A DNA stretch of 64,000 bases, from NCBI GenBank assembly GCA_902477765.1, contig CABSIM010000003.1, positions 59,196 through 123,195 of the forward strand, in the 5' to 3' direction. A program made the position numbers and the translations under genes. Positions within the stretch are counted from its first letter, which is position 1, and the number at the start of each line of letters is the position of its first letter. Under the pieces are notes generated by a model that had not been told where the DNA came from, did not search any database, and saw only the letters and a list, made by a program, of their open reading frames with translations. Shown here in pieces: positions 17,216 through 26,160 of the stretch. The stretch is from an uncultured Clostridiaceae bacterium. Lineage in GTDB: Bacteria > Bacillota > Clostridia > Lachnospirales > Lachnospiraceae.

Positions 17216-17890
17216 TTAGCGGAAAAAAACAGACCGGAAAATGGCTGCCAGAGCGATTATAATGGAAAATGTGCTGTCCGTCAATGGGTTGGTGACAGGT
17301 TTTGTGTCAAAAACATACCGCTCATAGGCATTGATTACGGTGGTATTTTTATATTGCCGTACACGTTCCGAATGACCGCCATAGTTGAGATGAATATGTC
17401 CGTGGACAAAAAAACGCGGAGAATACCGGTCCAGAAGCCGGATGAACCCGTTGAATCCTGTATGAGTCAGGCTGGAACCGTCTCCCAGTCCCCGCGCAGG
17501 TGCATGAGTCACCAGAACATCGAAGCCGCCGTGGCGCATCAGAGGAAACCAGAGTTTCCGGATGCGCCGGTCCATTTCCTGCTGGGTATACTGATGGGGG
17601 CCCGGCTTATAGCGCATGGATCCGCCCAGGCCCAGAAAACGGACCCCTTTGTATTCGTAGATCCGGTCCTCAATGCAGATGCAGCCTTCCGGAGGACAGG
17701 TGTCATAGCCTTCGTCATGATTTCCGTGGACGTAGAGCACCGGACCGGAGAAAAACGTGGTAAGGAAAGACAGGTATCTGGGATCCAGGTCTCCGCAGGA
17801 AAGAATCACATCAATGTCTTCCAGCCGGCCTGCATCGAAATAATCCCAGAGTGCCGGAGATTCCTTGTCTGAAATTGCAAGTATTTTCAT
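17216..17890 (-). CDS. Calcineurin-like metallophosphoesterase
   Basis: 224 residues. Metal-binding motifs in order: an altered first motif (AISDKES in place of D.H), SCGDLDP (GD.. motif), HGNHDE (GNHE type), VTHAP and HGHIH. The first motif lacks the usual His after Asp (DKE), also seen in other clostridial members of this family. A C-terminal hydrophobic stretch (FSIIIALAAIF) may tether it to the membrane. It lies 15 bases after the ParB-like/BMP gene, in the same operon, with no evident substrate. Confidence 0.82.
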   Translation of the reverse strand: MKILAISDKESPALWDYFDAGRLEDIDVILSCGDLDPRYLSFLTTFFSGPVLYVHGNHDEGYDTCPPEGCICIEDRIYEYKGVRFLGLGGSMRYKPGPHQYTQQEMDRRIRKLWFPLMRHGGFDVLVTHAPARGLGDGSSLTHTGFNGFIRLLDRYSPRFFVHGHIHLNYGGHSERVRQYKNTTVINAYERYVFDTKPVTNPLTDSTFSIIIALAAIFRSVFFR

Positions 17891-17905
17891 GCTGTGCCTC
17901 TTTTA

Positions 17906-19813
17906 TCACATATAAATTCCCTGGATCTGTACCATGGGAACCGCTTCATCACAAAGCTCTTCCACGTGAGGAATATGCCCTGTAATATTGTCCGTGAGCC
18001 AGTCCATTCTGACGATCTGCTCCGGAGTCAGCGGCTCATTGCCGGCGGTTTTCAGGTTGTGATCCTGATCCAGGATCTCACCGGAGAAGATCTGAAATTC
18101 TCCGTTGACGATCTGTTTCCGCACCAGATCCACCAGTTCTCTGGTCCGGGGCGGAACATCCTTGGAACAGATCATGTCGATCATTCCGGAGGAAATTCCC
18201 CACCAGTAATTGATGGAACCTGCGGCAGCCGGCTGAGAGGTTCTGGACCAGTTTCCGTTGAGGATGGACTGAAGAATCCGCTGATAAAATTTTCCCCAGT
18301 GCCAGATGGCCGTGGCGATGCTGCCTCCCTTTTCTTCGTCCAGATCATACAGACCGTATTTTCTGGGAGAGTGGAGAGGCGCAATCATGTCGCGTCCGGA
18401 AATATGGCTCACACGGGCATCGGTGAGAATTCTGTTGATGTCACAGTCTTTTTCCGTGGACCATACCAGATGGACCGTGGCTGTGGGATTGACCATTTTG
18501 ACGCCCAGGGCAAAAGCATTGATGCTGGCAGTGGCACCGAAAATGGGAAAATCCGCAATATATCCGATATGATCTGTTCTGGTGAGAATGCCGGCCATCA
18601 TGCCCACAAGGAATTTTGCCTCATACAGCCGTCCGTAATACGTTCGCAGATGCCCGCTGTAGGAGTTCAGGGAACAGTTGAGGATCTTGATGTGGGGATA
18701 TTTGATTCCTGCCTTCACACTGGCTCCCAGAAACCGGGGAGAGGTGGTGAAGATGACCGAGCAGCCGTCCCGGATTGCTTCTTCTATTTTTTCGAAGCTT
18801 TCCTCATCTGTGGTGATCTGATCGTAGACACGGATATTCAGTCTGTCGGACATCCGGTCTTCCAGATACAGACGCCCCAGATCATGACCATAGGTCCAGT
18901 CGGAAGACGCTGCGGTTTTATAATACAGAAAGCCCACGGTCAGCTTGGGTACAGCGGGGGCGATCAGCTTCTGGATGAAATTTTTTTCCGGTTCTTTTTC
19001 CGGCTGCATCACAAGGCGGATGCTGCCTTTGAGATGAAGAGTCTCCAGTTCGTCCCACAGGTTGGTCAGTTCTTTTTTCAGAACAGACGGGGATTTTTGG
19101 ACCATGCCGTCATATCCGTAAACATCCAGATACAGAAGAAACGCGTCACCGGCAGTGATGGGAAGGCGGTTTCCTTCCATTTCCAGAAATTCCGTTTCAA
19201 AATGCAGGAGACAGGAAGAGAACAGCCGGCGTTCTTCTTCTTTCCACGGATCGCCGTATGTCTTGCCCACCAGACTGCAGAGTCTCCGGAAACTTCCCGG
19301 CTGAGAAAAATAAATGGTATTGATGCCGGAGAAACGGTTGAATTCCATGAATTCATAGTAAACGGTTACTTCGTCGGAACCATCCTGGACGGGAATGATG
19401 CGGGTCACATAACCGGATACGCTGACGGCTCCGGAAAACTTGAGAACGCTGACACGCTTGTTTCCTTCAATAATATAGTAGGAATTCATGAATTCACAGG
19501 CAATGACCGGCTCCCGTATGCCTTCGGTGATATGGGACTGGTACAGAGAGGTCCATTTGTCGGCGAATTCTGAGGATTCCTCCAGAAGCGGCATGAAATT
19601 GCTGGCGAAAGCCTTGGTTCTTCCCGAGGTCTTTGTTCCGGCCACCAGCTTCAGGGGAATTTCAATGAGGCCCAGATCCATTTCTCCCTCTGTAGGAGTG
19701 AAGGCCAGAAGTTCATCCAGAACTTTCAGATAGGGATAACGTCCGGCGGCCAGGTCCTGACGGTATGCTTTCTGGGCAAGTTTTCTGGCCTTTGCATATT
19801 CCTGAGTCATCAT
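17906..19813 (-). CDS. Cytoplasmic ParB-like domain fused to BMP-type ligand-binding domain
   Basis: 635 residues without a signal peptide. Residues about 50-160 include IPLKLVAGTKTSGR and YIIEGNKRVSVLKF, the pattern of the ParB/sulfiredoxin-like fold (its G.HR motif appears as EGNKR). After a helical middle region, residues from about 290 (KLTVGFLYYKTAASSDWTYGHDLG, given here as its start KLTVGFLYY and SDWTYGHD) to the end match basic membrane protein (BMP) type periplasmic binding domains, including VGMMAGIL, HIGYIAD and NAFALGVKMVNP. BMP domains usually bind nucleosides outside the cell; here the protein should be cytoplasmic and may sense a small ligand. Its start overlaps the AraC stop (ATGATGA), so the two are made together. 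Confidence 0.7.
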   Translation of the reverse strand: MMTQEYAKARKLAQKAYRQDLAAGRYPYLKVLDELLAFTPTEGEMDLGLIEIPLKLVAGTKTSGRTKAFASNFMPLLEESSEFADKWTSLYQSHITEGIREPVIACEFMNSYYIIEGNKRVSVLKFSGAVSVSGYVTRIIPVQDGSDEVTVYYEFMEFNRFSGINTIYFSQPGSFRRLCSLVGKTYGDPWKEEERRLFSSCLLHFETEFLEMEGNRLPITAGDAFLLYLDVYGYDGMVQKSPSVLKKELTNLWDELETLHLKGSIRLVMQPEKEPEKNFIQKLIAPAVPKLTVGFLYYKTAASSDWTYGHDLGRLYLEDRMSDRLNIRVYDQITTDEESFEKIEEAIRDGCSVIFTTSPRFLGASVKAGIKYPHIKILNCSLNSYSGHLRTYYGRLYEAKFLVGMMAGILTRTDHIGYIADFPIFGATASINAFALGVKMVNPTATVHLVWSTEKDCDINRILTDARVSHISGRDMIAPLHSPRKYGLYDLDEEKGGSIATAIWHWGKFYQRILQSILNGNWSRTSQPAAAGSINYWWGISSGMIDMICSKDVPPRTRELVDLVRKQIVNGEFQIFSGEILDQDHNLKTAGNEPLTPEQIVRMDWLTDNITGHIPHVEELCDEAVPMVQIQGIYM

Positions 19814-20694
19814 GGGGCATCTCCTTTCCCCGCAGGCACTGCGGTGCCGGCACGATTCAGTTCCCTCCAGTGATTGGGAGCCATGCCAAAAATATTTTTA
19901 AACGCTCTGGAAAAATGCAGCTGATTCTGATAACCGCACATTTTCCCGATTTCATTGATGGTCATATCAGAAAATTTCAGAAGCTCAGAAGCCTTGTTCA
20001 TCCGGTAATACATAAGAAAATGCTGCAGGGTCTGATTCATGTTTTCCCGGAAGATCCGGCTCAGATAATTACGGTTCAGATTGCAGAAATCGGCAATATC
20101 TTCCACGGAGATATCGCTGGCGTAATTCTGCTCGATGAAGGAAATCGCTTCTTTAATGTAGGAATCTTTCATCTTTCCCTTGGAAAGCGGCCGTCTGACG
20201 GCAGAACCCCGGATCAGCCCGTCAAAAAACAGGTACAGATGTCCGATCTGGTTGATGGGAGAATTCCAGGGATTGTCCACAATGCACATGATTTCATCTT
20301 TTATGAAATCATGATACTCCCTTTTTTTGATGCGGAATACGGGATGGTCATAATCCAGACCTGCCATTTCCATGAATTCCAGAGCCTTCATGCCGTCAAA
20401 TTCCACCCATGCATACTCCCAGGGGTTGACGCTGTCGGCGTGATAGGTATTTACCTGTCCGGGACAGATAAGAAAGCCCTGTCCGGATTCCAGAGAGTAA
20501 ATCTGGGTATCCCCCGATGAGTTATTGGAACTCAGATATCCTTTTCCGGAAAAGATGTAGTGGAACAGATAATGGTTCCGCTTGGCAGGGCCGAAGGAGT
20601 GAAGAGGCTGGCACTTTTCCCAGCCGTACTGAAAAAGTGTAATGTCAATATTTTTATCGTTCTGAAATACATCAAACTTATAATTTTTTTGCAT
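19810..20694 (-). CDS. AraC-family transcriptional regulator
   Basis: 294 residues from ATG at 20694, where GAGGAGGGG stands 5-6 bases upstream on the minus strand; upstream in-frame codons lack such a site. N-terminal cupin-like ligand domain (about 15-170; HYIFSGKGYLSS, GQGFLICPGQ) and two C-terminal HTH motifs (VEDIADFCNLNRNYLSRIF and INEIGKMCGYQNQLHFSRAF). It lies divergent to the alpha-galactoside operon across a region carrying four ATACCA sites, so it is the probable activator of that operon in response to the sugar or a breakdown product. Confidence 0.88.
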   Translation of the reverse strand: MQKNYKFDVFQNDKNIDITLFQYGWEKCQPLHSFGPAKRNHYLFHYIFSGKGYLSSNNSSGDTQIYSLESGQGFLICPGQVNTYHADSVNPWEYAWVEFDGMKALEFMEMAGLDYDHPVFRIKKREYHDFIKDEIMCIVDNPWNSPINQIGHLYLFFDGLIRGSAVRRPLSKGKMKDSYIKEAISFIEQNYASDISVEDIADFCNLNRNYLSRIFRENMNQTLQHFLMYYRMNKASELLKFSDMTINEIGKMCGYQNQLHFSRAFKNIFGMAPNHWRELNRAGTAVPAGKGDAP

Positions 20695-20709
20695 GGGACC
20701 CCTCCTCAT

Positions 20710-20841
20710 ATACCAAAATGATACCACACTATTTAAAAAAAGTATATATATTTCATATTGGTATATTCGCGCATTTCTTTTTTATATATTCATTTTGCTG
20801 AAATTGATATAATTTTGTTACAAAAACTTGTAGCTATACCA
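20710..20841. promoter_or_regulatory. Divergent control region with ATACCA repeats and promoter
   Basis: ATACCA occurs at 20710-20715, 20721-20726 (11 bases apart, one helical turn), inverted as TGGTAT at 20759-20764, and again at 20836-20841. A perfect TATAAT at 20808-20813 serves the plus-strand operon, but the region 17 bases upstream has no TTGACA-like box, so activation by the AraC protein is expected. The last copy lies downstream of the likely start of transcription. The assignment of these sites to the AraC regulator is inference. Confidence 0.55.
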
Positions 20842-20861
20842 TAAAAAGAGGAGGTAGGGAT

Positions 20862-22154
20862 GTGAAGAAGCTGAAAAAGTTTCTGATGCTGGCGGCTCTG
20901 GGCGCCATGTGCGCTCTGTCAGCCGGATGCAGCAGGGGGTCTTCCGACGGAAAGACCCATCTGACGTTTCAGATCTGGGATGTGGCCCAGAGAGATGGAA
21001 TGCAGGCAATCTGCGACGCCTATACGGAAAAAAATCCGGATGTGGTGATCGAAGTGCAGGTGACCAGCTGGAGCGAGTACTGGACCAAGCTGGAAGCGGC
21101 AGCCATTTCCAACCAGATGCCGGATATTTTCTGGATGCATACCAATGAGATCCTGAAATATGCCGACTACGGAAAGATCGCGGATCTGACAGACCTGTAC
21201 GACGAAGAGGATCCTGAATTTTTCCAGAAACACTACTCTGAAGTGTCTCTGAAAAATATCCAGGGCAGCGACGGCAGGTATTACGGAGTTCCCAAAGACA
21301 AGGATACGGTAGGTCTGGTTTACAACAAGGAAATGTTTGACGCTGCCGGTGTTTCCTATCCGGATGAAACCTGGACCTGGGATGATCTGTGCGAGGCTTC
21401 CCAGAAGATCTATGATGCCACAGGCAAATACGGATATATGGCTTACGGGGACGATCAGCTGGGATACTGGAACTTTGTATACCAGAACGGCGGCTATATC
21501 CTGGCAGAAGACAATATCACAGGCGGATTTGACAATCCGGCGACCCTGGATGCCATGAGGTTCTACATAGACCTTCAGAAAAATGACTGGTGTCCCGATC
21601 AGAATTATTTTGCAGAGACTTCTCCGGGAACCGCCTTTTTCTCCGGACAGGGTGCCATGTTCTTTGAAGGAAACTGGAATATCCTGTCAGAGATGCAGAA
21701 CTATCCGGATATGCAGGGCAAATGGGATGTGGCAGTACTGCCCAAATGCCCGGACCCCGCAAGCGGAGACGGACGTGCCACCATTTCCAACGGCCTTTGC
21801 TACGCAACTTCTCCCACAGGAAAGAATTTTGAGGTGGTAAAGGATGTGCTCCGGTTCTTCGGATCAGAAGAGGGCCAGAGAATCCAGGGCGAATCCGGAG
21901 CTGCCATTCCGGCTTATCAGGGCCTGGAGCAGACATGGATCGATGTGTTTGATCAGTTTGATTACCGCCTCAACGTGGAGTGTTTTGTGGACATGTTCGA
22001 TTACAGCGTTCAGTCTGTAAACAACAAATATCGTTCCGTATGGAAACCGGAGGTGACGGAAAATCTTCTGAAGATCTATTCCGGTCAGCTTTCTTTTGAA
22101 GACGGAATGGCAGCAATCCAGGACTGCATCATACGTGCAGCCGAGGATGACTAG
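20862..22154 (+). CDS. Sugar ABC importer substrate-binding lipoprotein
   Basis: 430 residues. GTG at 20862 is the start: GGAGG lies 7 bases upstream, and the ATG two bases earlier is followed at once by a stop. Lipobox LSAGC places the lipid-bearing Cys near residue 23. The mature part is a family 1 extracellular binding protein (LTFQIWDVAQ, MPDIFWMHTNEI, GVPKDKDTVGLVYNKEMFDAAG, given in part). The operon context with a GH36 alpha-galactosidase suggests melibiose, raffinose or stachyose as ligand; that is inference. Confidence 0.88.
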   Translation: MKKLKKFLMLAALGAMCALSAGCSRGSSDGKTHLTFQIWDVAQRDGMQAICDAYTEKNPDVVIEVQVTSWSEYWTKLEAAAISNQMPDIFWMHTNEILKYADYGKIADLTDLYDEEDPEFFQKHYSEVSLKNIQGSDGRYYGVPKDKDTVGLVYNKEMFDAAGVSYPDETWTWDDLCEASQKIYDATGKYGYMAYGDDQLGYWNFVYQNGGYILAEDNITGGFDNPATLDAMRFYIDLQKNDWCPDQNYFAETSPGTAFFSGQGAMFFEGNWNILSEMQNYPDMQGKWDVAVLPKCPDPASGDGRATISNGLCYATSPTGKNFEVVKDVLRFFGSEEGQRIQGESGAAIPAYQGLEQTWIDVFDQFDYRLNVECFVDMFDYSVQSVNNKYRSVWKPEVTENLLKIYSGQLSFEDGMAAIQDCIIRAAEDD

Positions 22155-22169
22155 AAAGGGGAGTGAAAC

Positions 22170-23066
22170 ATGGCTGGAAAAAAGGCAAATGCCGGTAAAC
22201 GTGCCAGGTCCGAGAGCATGTGGGGATATCTGATGGTTGCCCCCACGATCATCGGCCTGCTGGTGCTGAATATCTATCCGTTTTTTGACACCATCAAGCT
22301 GAGCTTCTCAAAAACAAGGCCATTCGGACTTTATGAACTGAGAGGCATTGAAAACTACGTGGAAATGTTCTCCAGCGCCGAATTCTGGAGAGCAAACCTG
22401 AATACCATCTACTTCTGCATTCTGACGGTGCCGCTGGGGATTTTCCTTTCCCTGATTGTGGCAGTCATGCTGAACACCAAGATCAAGGGACGGGTCGTGT
22501 TCCGTGCCATCTTCTTCCTTCCGATGGTTGTGGCTCCTGCAGCAGTTGCCATGGTATGGAAGTGGATGTTCAATACAGAATACGGAATCATCAACACTCT
22601 GATCGGAAACAAGGTCAACTGGATCACGGATCCCAACATCGTCATGGTGACCTGTGCCATTGTGGCCATCTGGTCCGCCATCGGATACGATGCGGTCCTG
22701 CTCCTTTCCGGACTTCAGAATATTTCCAAGTCCTATTATGAGGCTGCCAGCCTGGACGGAGCCACAAAGGTACAGCAGTTTTTCCATATTACGCTGCCCA
22801 TGGTATCTCCGACGCTGTTTGTGGTGCTGATCATGAGACTCATGTCCTCCATCAAGGTGTATGATCTGATCTACATGCTGATCGAGGAATCCAATCCGGC
22901 CATCACCAGTGCCCAGTCTCTGATGTATCTGTTCTACCGGGAGTCCTTCGTATCCGGAAACAGAGGCCTTGGCTCCTCTGTGGTGATCTGGACTGTGGCC
23001 CTGATCGGTCTTGTGACGGCAGTTCAGTTCTGGGGACAGAAAAAATGGGTTAATTACGAAGTGTAA
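22170..23066 (+). CDS. Sugar ABC importer permease, MalF/UgpA-type
   Basis: 298 residues, six membrane helices starting at about residue 18 (YLMVAPTIIGLLVL). EAA loop EAASLDGATKVQQFF near residue 190 contacts the ATPase. ATG 22170 follows AAAGGGGAG by 6 bases and the binding protein stop by 15. Pairs with the next gene as the membrane heterodimer. Confidence 0.93.
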   Translation: MAGKKANAGKRARSESMWGYLMVAPTIIGLLVLNIYPFFDTIKLSFSKTRPFGLYELRGIENYVEMFSSAEFWRANLNTIYFCILTVPLGIFLSLIVAVMLNTKIKGRVVFRAIFFLPMVVAPAAVAMVWKWMFNTEYGIINTLIGNKVNWITDPNIVMVTCAIVAIWSAIGYDAVLLLSGLQNISKSYYEAASLDGATKVQQFFHITLPMVSPTLFVVLIMRLMSSIKVYDLIYMLIEESNPAITSAQSLMYLFYRESFVSGNRGLGSSVVIWTVALIGLVTAVQFWGQKKWVNYEV

Positions 23067-23080
23067 AGAAAGGAGAGGCT

Positions 23081-23917
23081 ATGAATTCATCATTAGAAAG
23101 ATCCAGAAAGATCCGTACGGCCGGTGTATATGCCTTTTTTATCATCGGTTCCGTCATCATGGTCTTCCCGTTCGTATGGATGTTCCTCACAAGTTTCAAG
23201 ACAGTGGAAGAGAGCATGATCATTCCTCCCACCATTCTTCCGGAAGCGTGGCAGGGAAAGAACTACAGCGATGCCACCGCGTCTCTGCCGTTCCTTGCCC
23301 TGTATAAAAACACGGCCCTGATGATTTTCTGGCGCGTGGTCTGTGCGGTACTGTTTTCTTCCATGGCAGGCTATGCATTTGCAAAGCTGAATTTCAAGGG
23401 AAAGAACATTCTGTTTTCCCTGGTGCTGATTCAGATGATGCTGCCGTCCCAGATTTTCATAACTCCGCAGTATCAGATGCTGGCCAGATTCGGCCTCACC
23501 AACACCATTTTTGCACTGGTGTTCCCCGGCCTTGTCAGTGCCTTCGGAACCTTTTTCCTGAGACAGGCATACCTGGGAATTCCCGATGAGATTGCGGAAG
23601 CCGCATATCTGGACGGATGCAACCAGTGGCAGACATTTGTTAAAGTAATGGCGCCTCTTACCAAGTCTTCCATGGCAGCTCTGGCCGTATTCACGGCGGT
23701 GTTTGCATACGGAGACCTGATGTGGCCGCTGATTGTCAATACGGATATTAACATGATGACCCTTTCCTCCGGTCTCGCCACCCTGAGAGGACAGTTCAGC
23801 ACCAATTTCCCGGTGATGATGGCAGGATCCCTGCTGGCCATGATTCCCATGGTTGTACTGTACCTGTTCTTCCAGAAACAGTTCATTGAAGGCGTTGCCA
23901 TGACAGGCGGAAAATAA
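23081..23917 (+). CDS. Sugar ABC importer permease, MalG/UgpE-type
   Basis: 278 residues with six membrane helices; the first follows FIIGSVIMVFPFVWMFLTS (in part). The EAA loop is EAAYLDGCNQWQTFVKV near residue 170. AAAGGAGAG lies 6 bases before ATG. Second half of the CUT1-type membrane channel encoded with the preceding permease. Confidence 0.93.
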   Translation: MNSSLERSRKIRTAGVYAFFIIGSVIMVFPFVWMFLTSFKTVEESMIIPPTILPEAWQGKNYSDATASLPFLALYKNTALMIFWRVVCAVLFSSMAGYAFAKLNFKGKNILFSLVLIQMMLPSQIFITPQYQMLARFGLTNTIFALVFPGLVSAFGTFFLRQAYLGIPDEIAEAAYLDGCNQWQTFVKVMAPLTKSSMAALAVFTAVFAYGDLMWPLIVNTDINMMTLSSGLATLRGQFSTNFPVMMAGSLLAMIPMVVLYLFFQKQFIEGVAMTGGK

Positions 23918-23952
23918 AAAGACGTAAAAGTAAACAGACAGGATGATAGAAT

Positions 23953-26160
23953 ATGGCGATCAAATACAATGCAGACAGTAAGACTTTTATACTGGAGACA
24001 AAAAACAGTTCGTATCTGATGAAAGTCACCAGATACGGCAATCTGCTCCATCTCTACTACGGAAAGAAAATTCCCGATGAAAATCTGGATTTTCTTCTGA
24101 AATTCCAGGACCGGGGATTTTCCCCGAATCCCAATGAAGCGGGAAATGACAGAACATTTTCTCTGGATTTCCTGCAGCAGGAATTTTCCACCGACGGGAA
24201 AGGCGATTACCGTTCCCCCAGCATCGAAGTAATCAACGGGGACGGAAGCTCCATCTTTTCCGGAAAAATGGCAGGCTATAAGATCTACCGCGGAAAATAC
24301 TGCATCAAAGGAATGCCGTCTCTCAGAGCGGCTTCCGGAGATACCGTGGACACACTGGAAGTCCGGCTGGAAGACAGAGAGAGCGGAGCTGCTGTGATTC
24401 TCGGTTACAGCGTCTTTGAAGAAAAGAATGTGATTACCAGAACGGTCCGTTTCGTAAACGGAGGAAAACAGAGTCTCAGACTGAAAAAGCTTATGTCCGT
24501 GACACTGGATTACAGGGATTCGGATTTCGATCTGATCTACTTTTCCGGAAGGCATGTGATGGAACGGGAATTCAACCGGATCCCGGTTCAGAGCGGAATA
24601 CACTCCATCGGGAGCAGCAGGGGGACCTCTTCCCACCAGTTCAATCCCTTTGGGATTATCTGCCGGAAGAACACATCGGAGGACTGGGGAGACTGCTATG
24701 GATATTCTCTGGTCTACAGCGGAAACTTCCTTATGGAAGCAGAGAAAGATCAGTTTGCACAGCTTCGGGTCAACATGGGAATCAACCCCAAGGACTTTTC
24801 CTGGCAGGTGGATCCTGGTGAGGAGTTCCAGGCTCCGGAAGCGGTCCTTGCCTATTCGGCAGACGGGCTGACGGGACTGACCCATCTGTATCATGATGTA
24901 TACAGGGAAAACCTGTGCCGGTCTCCCTATACAAAAAAAGCCAGACCGGTGCTGATCAACAGCTGGGAAGCTGCTTATTTCGATTTCGATGAAGAAAAAA
25001 TCCTCAATATCGCCAGAGAATCCGTGGACATGGGAGTGGACCTTTTTGTTCTGGATGACGGCTGGTTCGGAAAAAGAGACGACGACAATTCCAGTCTGGG
25101 AGACTGGACCGTCAACCGAAAGAAACTGAAAGACGGCCTGGACGGCCTTTCCGAGAAGATTCATCAGATGGGGCTTCAGTTCGGAATCTGGATTGAACCG
25201 GAAATGGTTTCCGAAAACAGTGCACTCTACAGAGCCCATCCGGACTGGTGTCTGAAAGCCCCCGGACGGCCCATGACCAGAGGAAGGAATCAGCTGGTGC
25301 TGGATCTTTCCAGAAAAGATGTCTGTGATTATCTGATTGGAACCATCAATGAAATCATCGAAAATGCAAAAGTGGAATATGTGAAATGGGATATGAACCG
25401 GAGCATTTCCGATGTGTGGTCGGGAGTTCTGGAAAAGGAAAGACAGGGAGAAGCCCTTCACCGCTATGTGCTGGGACTTTATCACATCATGGATGAGGTG
25501 ATCCTGAAACATCCGGAGATTATTTTCTGCGGCTGCAGCGGCGGCGGCGGACGTTATGATCCGGCCATGCTTTACTATCAGCCCCAGATTTGGTGCAGCG
25601 ACAATACCGATGCCGTAAGCCGGCTGAAAATCCAGTACGGCACTTCCTTCTGTTATCCGGCAAATACTCTGGAAGCCCATGTTTCCGTATGTCCCAATCA
25701 TCAGACCGGCCGCTCCGTATCCCTGAAGACAAGAGGGATTGTGGCCATGGACGGAATCCTGGGATATGAATTGGATGCCACGAAACTTTCGGAAGAAGAA
25801 AAGAACTTCTGCAGAAAGCAGGTACAGTTCTATAAAAAGAATTACCGGCTGATTTCCGAGGGAGACTATTACCGTCTGACGAATCCCTACACAGACCGTG
25901 CCTATACGGCATGGGAACATGTGGCAAAGGACAGGAAAAAGGCTCTGGTCAGTCTGGTGATGACGGAAAAGGAGGGCAATGCCCCCCAGATGTATCTGAA
26001 ACTGAAGGGGCTGGATGAAAATGCATATTACCGTGTGGAAGGCCACAGAGGTGCATTTTCAGGCTCGGTTCTTATGAGTGCGGGGATTCCGGTACCGCCG
26101 GAACTCGGTGAATATGAGTCGGTTCAGTTTGTGTTGAGGATGGTGCAGGAAGCGGAATGA
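23953..26160 (+). CDS. GH36 alpha-galactosidase
   Basis: 735 residues, the full length of bacterial GH36 enzymes. Catalytic nucleophile Asp480 in KWDMNR and acid/base Asp550 in WCSDNTDA, only two residues offset from the Asp478/Asp548 pair known in Geobacillus AgaA. Other signatures: DDGWFG (near 372), EPEMVS, CSGGGGRYDP. It removes alpha-1,6-linked galactose from melibiose, raffinose and related sugars. No signal peptide, so hydrolysis takes place in the cytoplasm after import by the neighbouring ABC system. Start ATG 23953 has an upstream AGGATG only, a weak site. Confidence 0.95.
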   Translation: MAIKYNADSKTFILETKNSSYLMKVTRYGNLLHLYYGKKIPDENLDFLLKFQDRGFSPNPNEAGNDRTFSLDFLQQEFSTDGKGDYRSPSIEVINGDGSSIFSGKMAGYKIYRGKYCIKGMPSLRAASGDTVDTLEVRLEDRESGAAVILGYSVFEEKNVITRTVRFVNGGKQSLRLKKLMSVTLDYRDSDFDLIYFSGRHVMEREFNRIPVQSGIHSIGSSRGTSSHQFNPFGIICRKNTSEDWGDCYGYSLVYSGNFLMEAEKDQFAQLRVNMGINPKDFSWQVDPGEEFQAPEAVLAYSADGLTGLTHLYHDVYRENLCRSPYTKKARPVLINSWEAAYFDFDEEKILNIARESVDMGVDLFVLDDGWFGKRDDDNSSLGDWTVNRKKLKDGLDGLSEKIHQMGLQFGIWIEPEMVSENSALYRAHPDWCLKAPGRPMTRGRNQLVLDLSRKDVCDYLIGTINEIIENAKVEYVKWDMNRSISDVWSGVLEKERQGEALHRYVLGLYHIMDEVILKHPEIIFCGCSGGGGRYDPAMLYYQPQIWCSDNTDAVSRLKIQYGTSFCYPANTLEAHVSVCPNHQTGRSVSLKTRGIVAMDGILGYELDATKLSEEEKNFCRKQVQFYKKNYRLISEGDYYRLTNPYTDRAYTAWEHVAKDRKKALVSLVMTEKEGNAPQMYLKLKGLDENAYYRVEGHRGAFSGSVLMSAGIPVPPELGEYESVQFVLRMVQEAE

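Noticed and set aside
17894..19573. 559-codon open frame on the strand opposite the ParB-like/BMP gene
   Set aside because: It is the shadow of a well-supported gene; no family pattern, and codon use follows the opposite strand.
23473..26046. 857-codon open frame opposite the permease and alpha-galactosidase genes
   Set aside because: Antisense shadow of two genes with intact catalytic motifs; the long open run comes from codon bias of the real strand.
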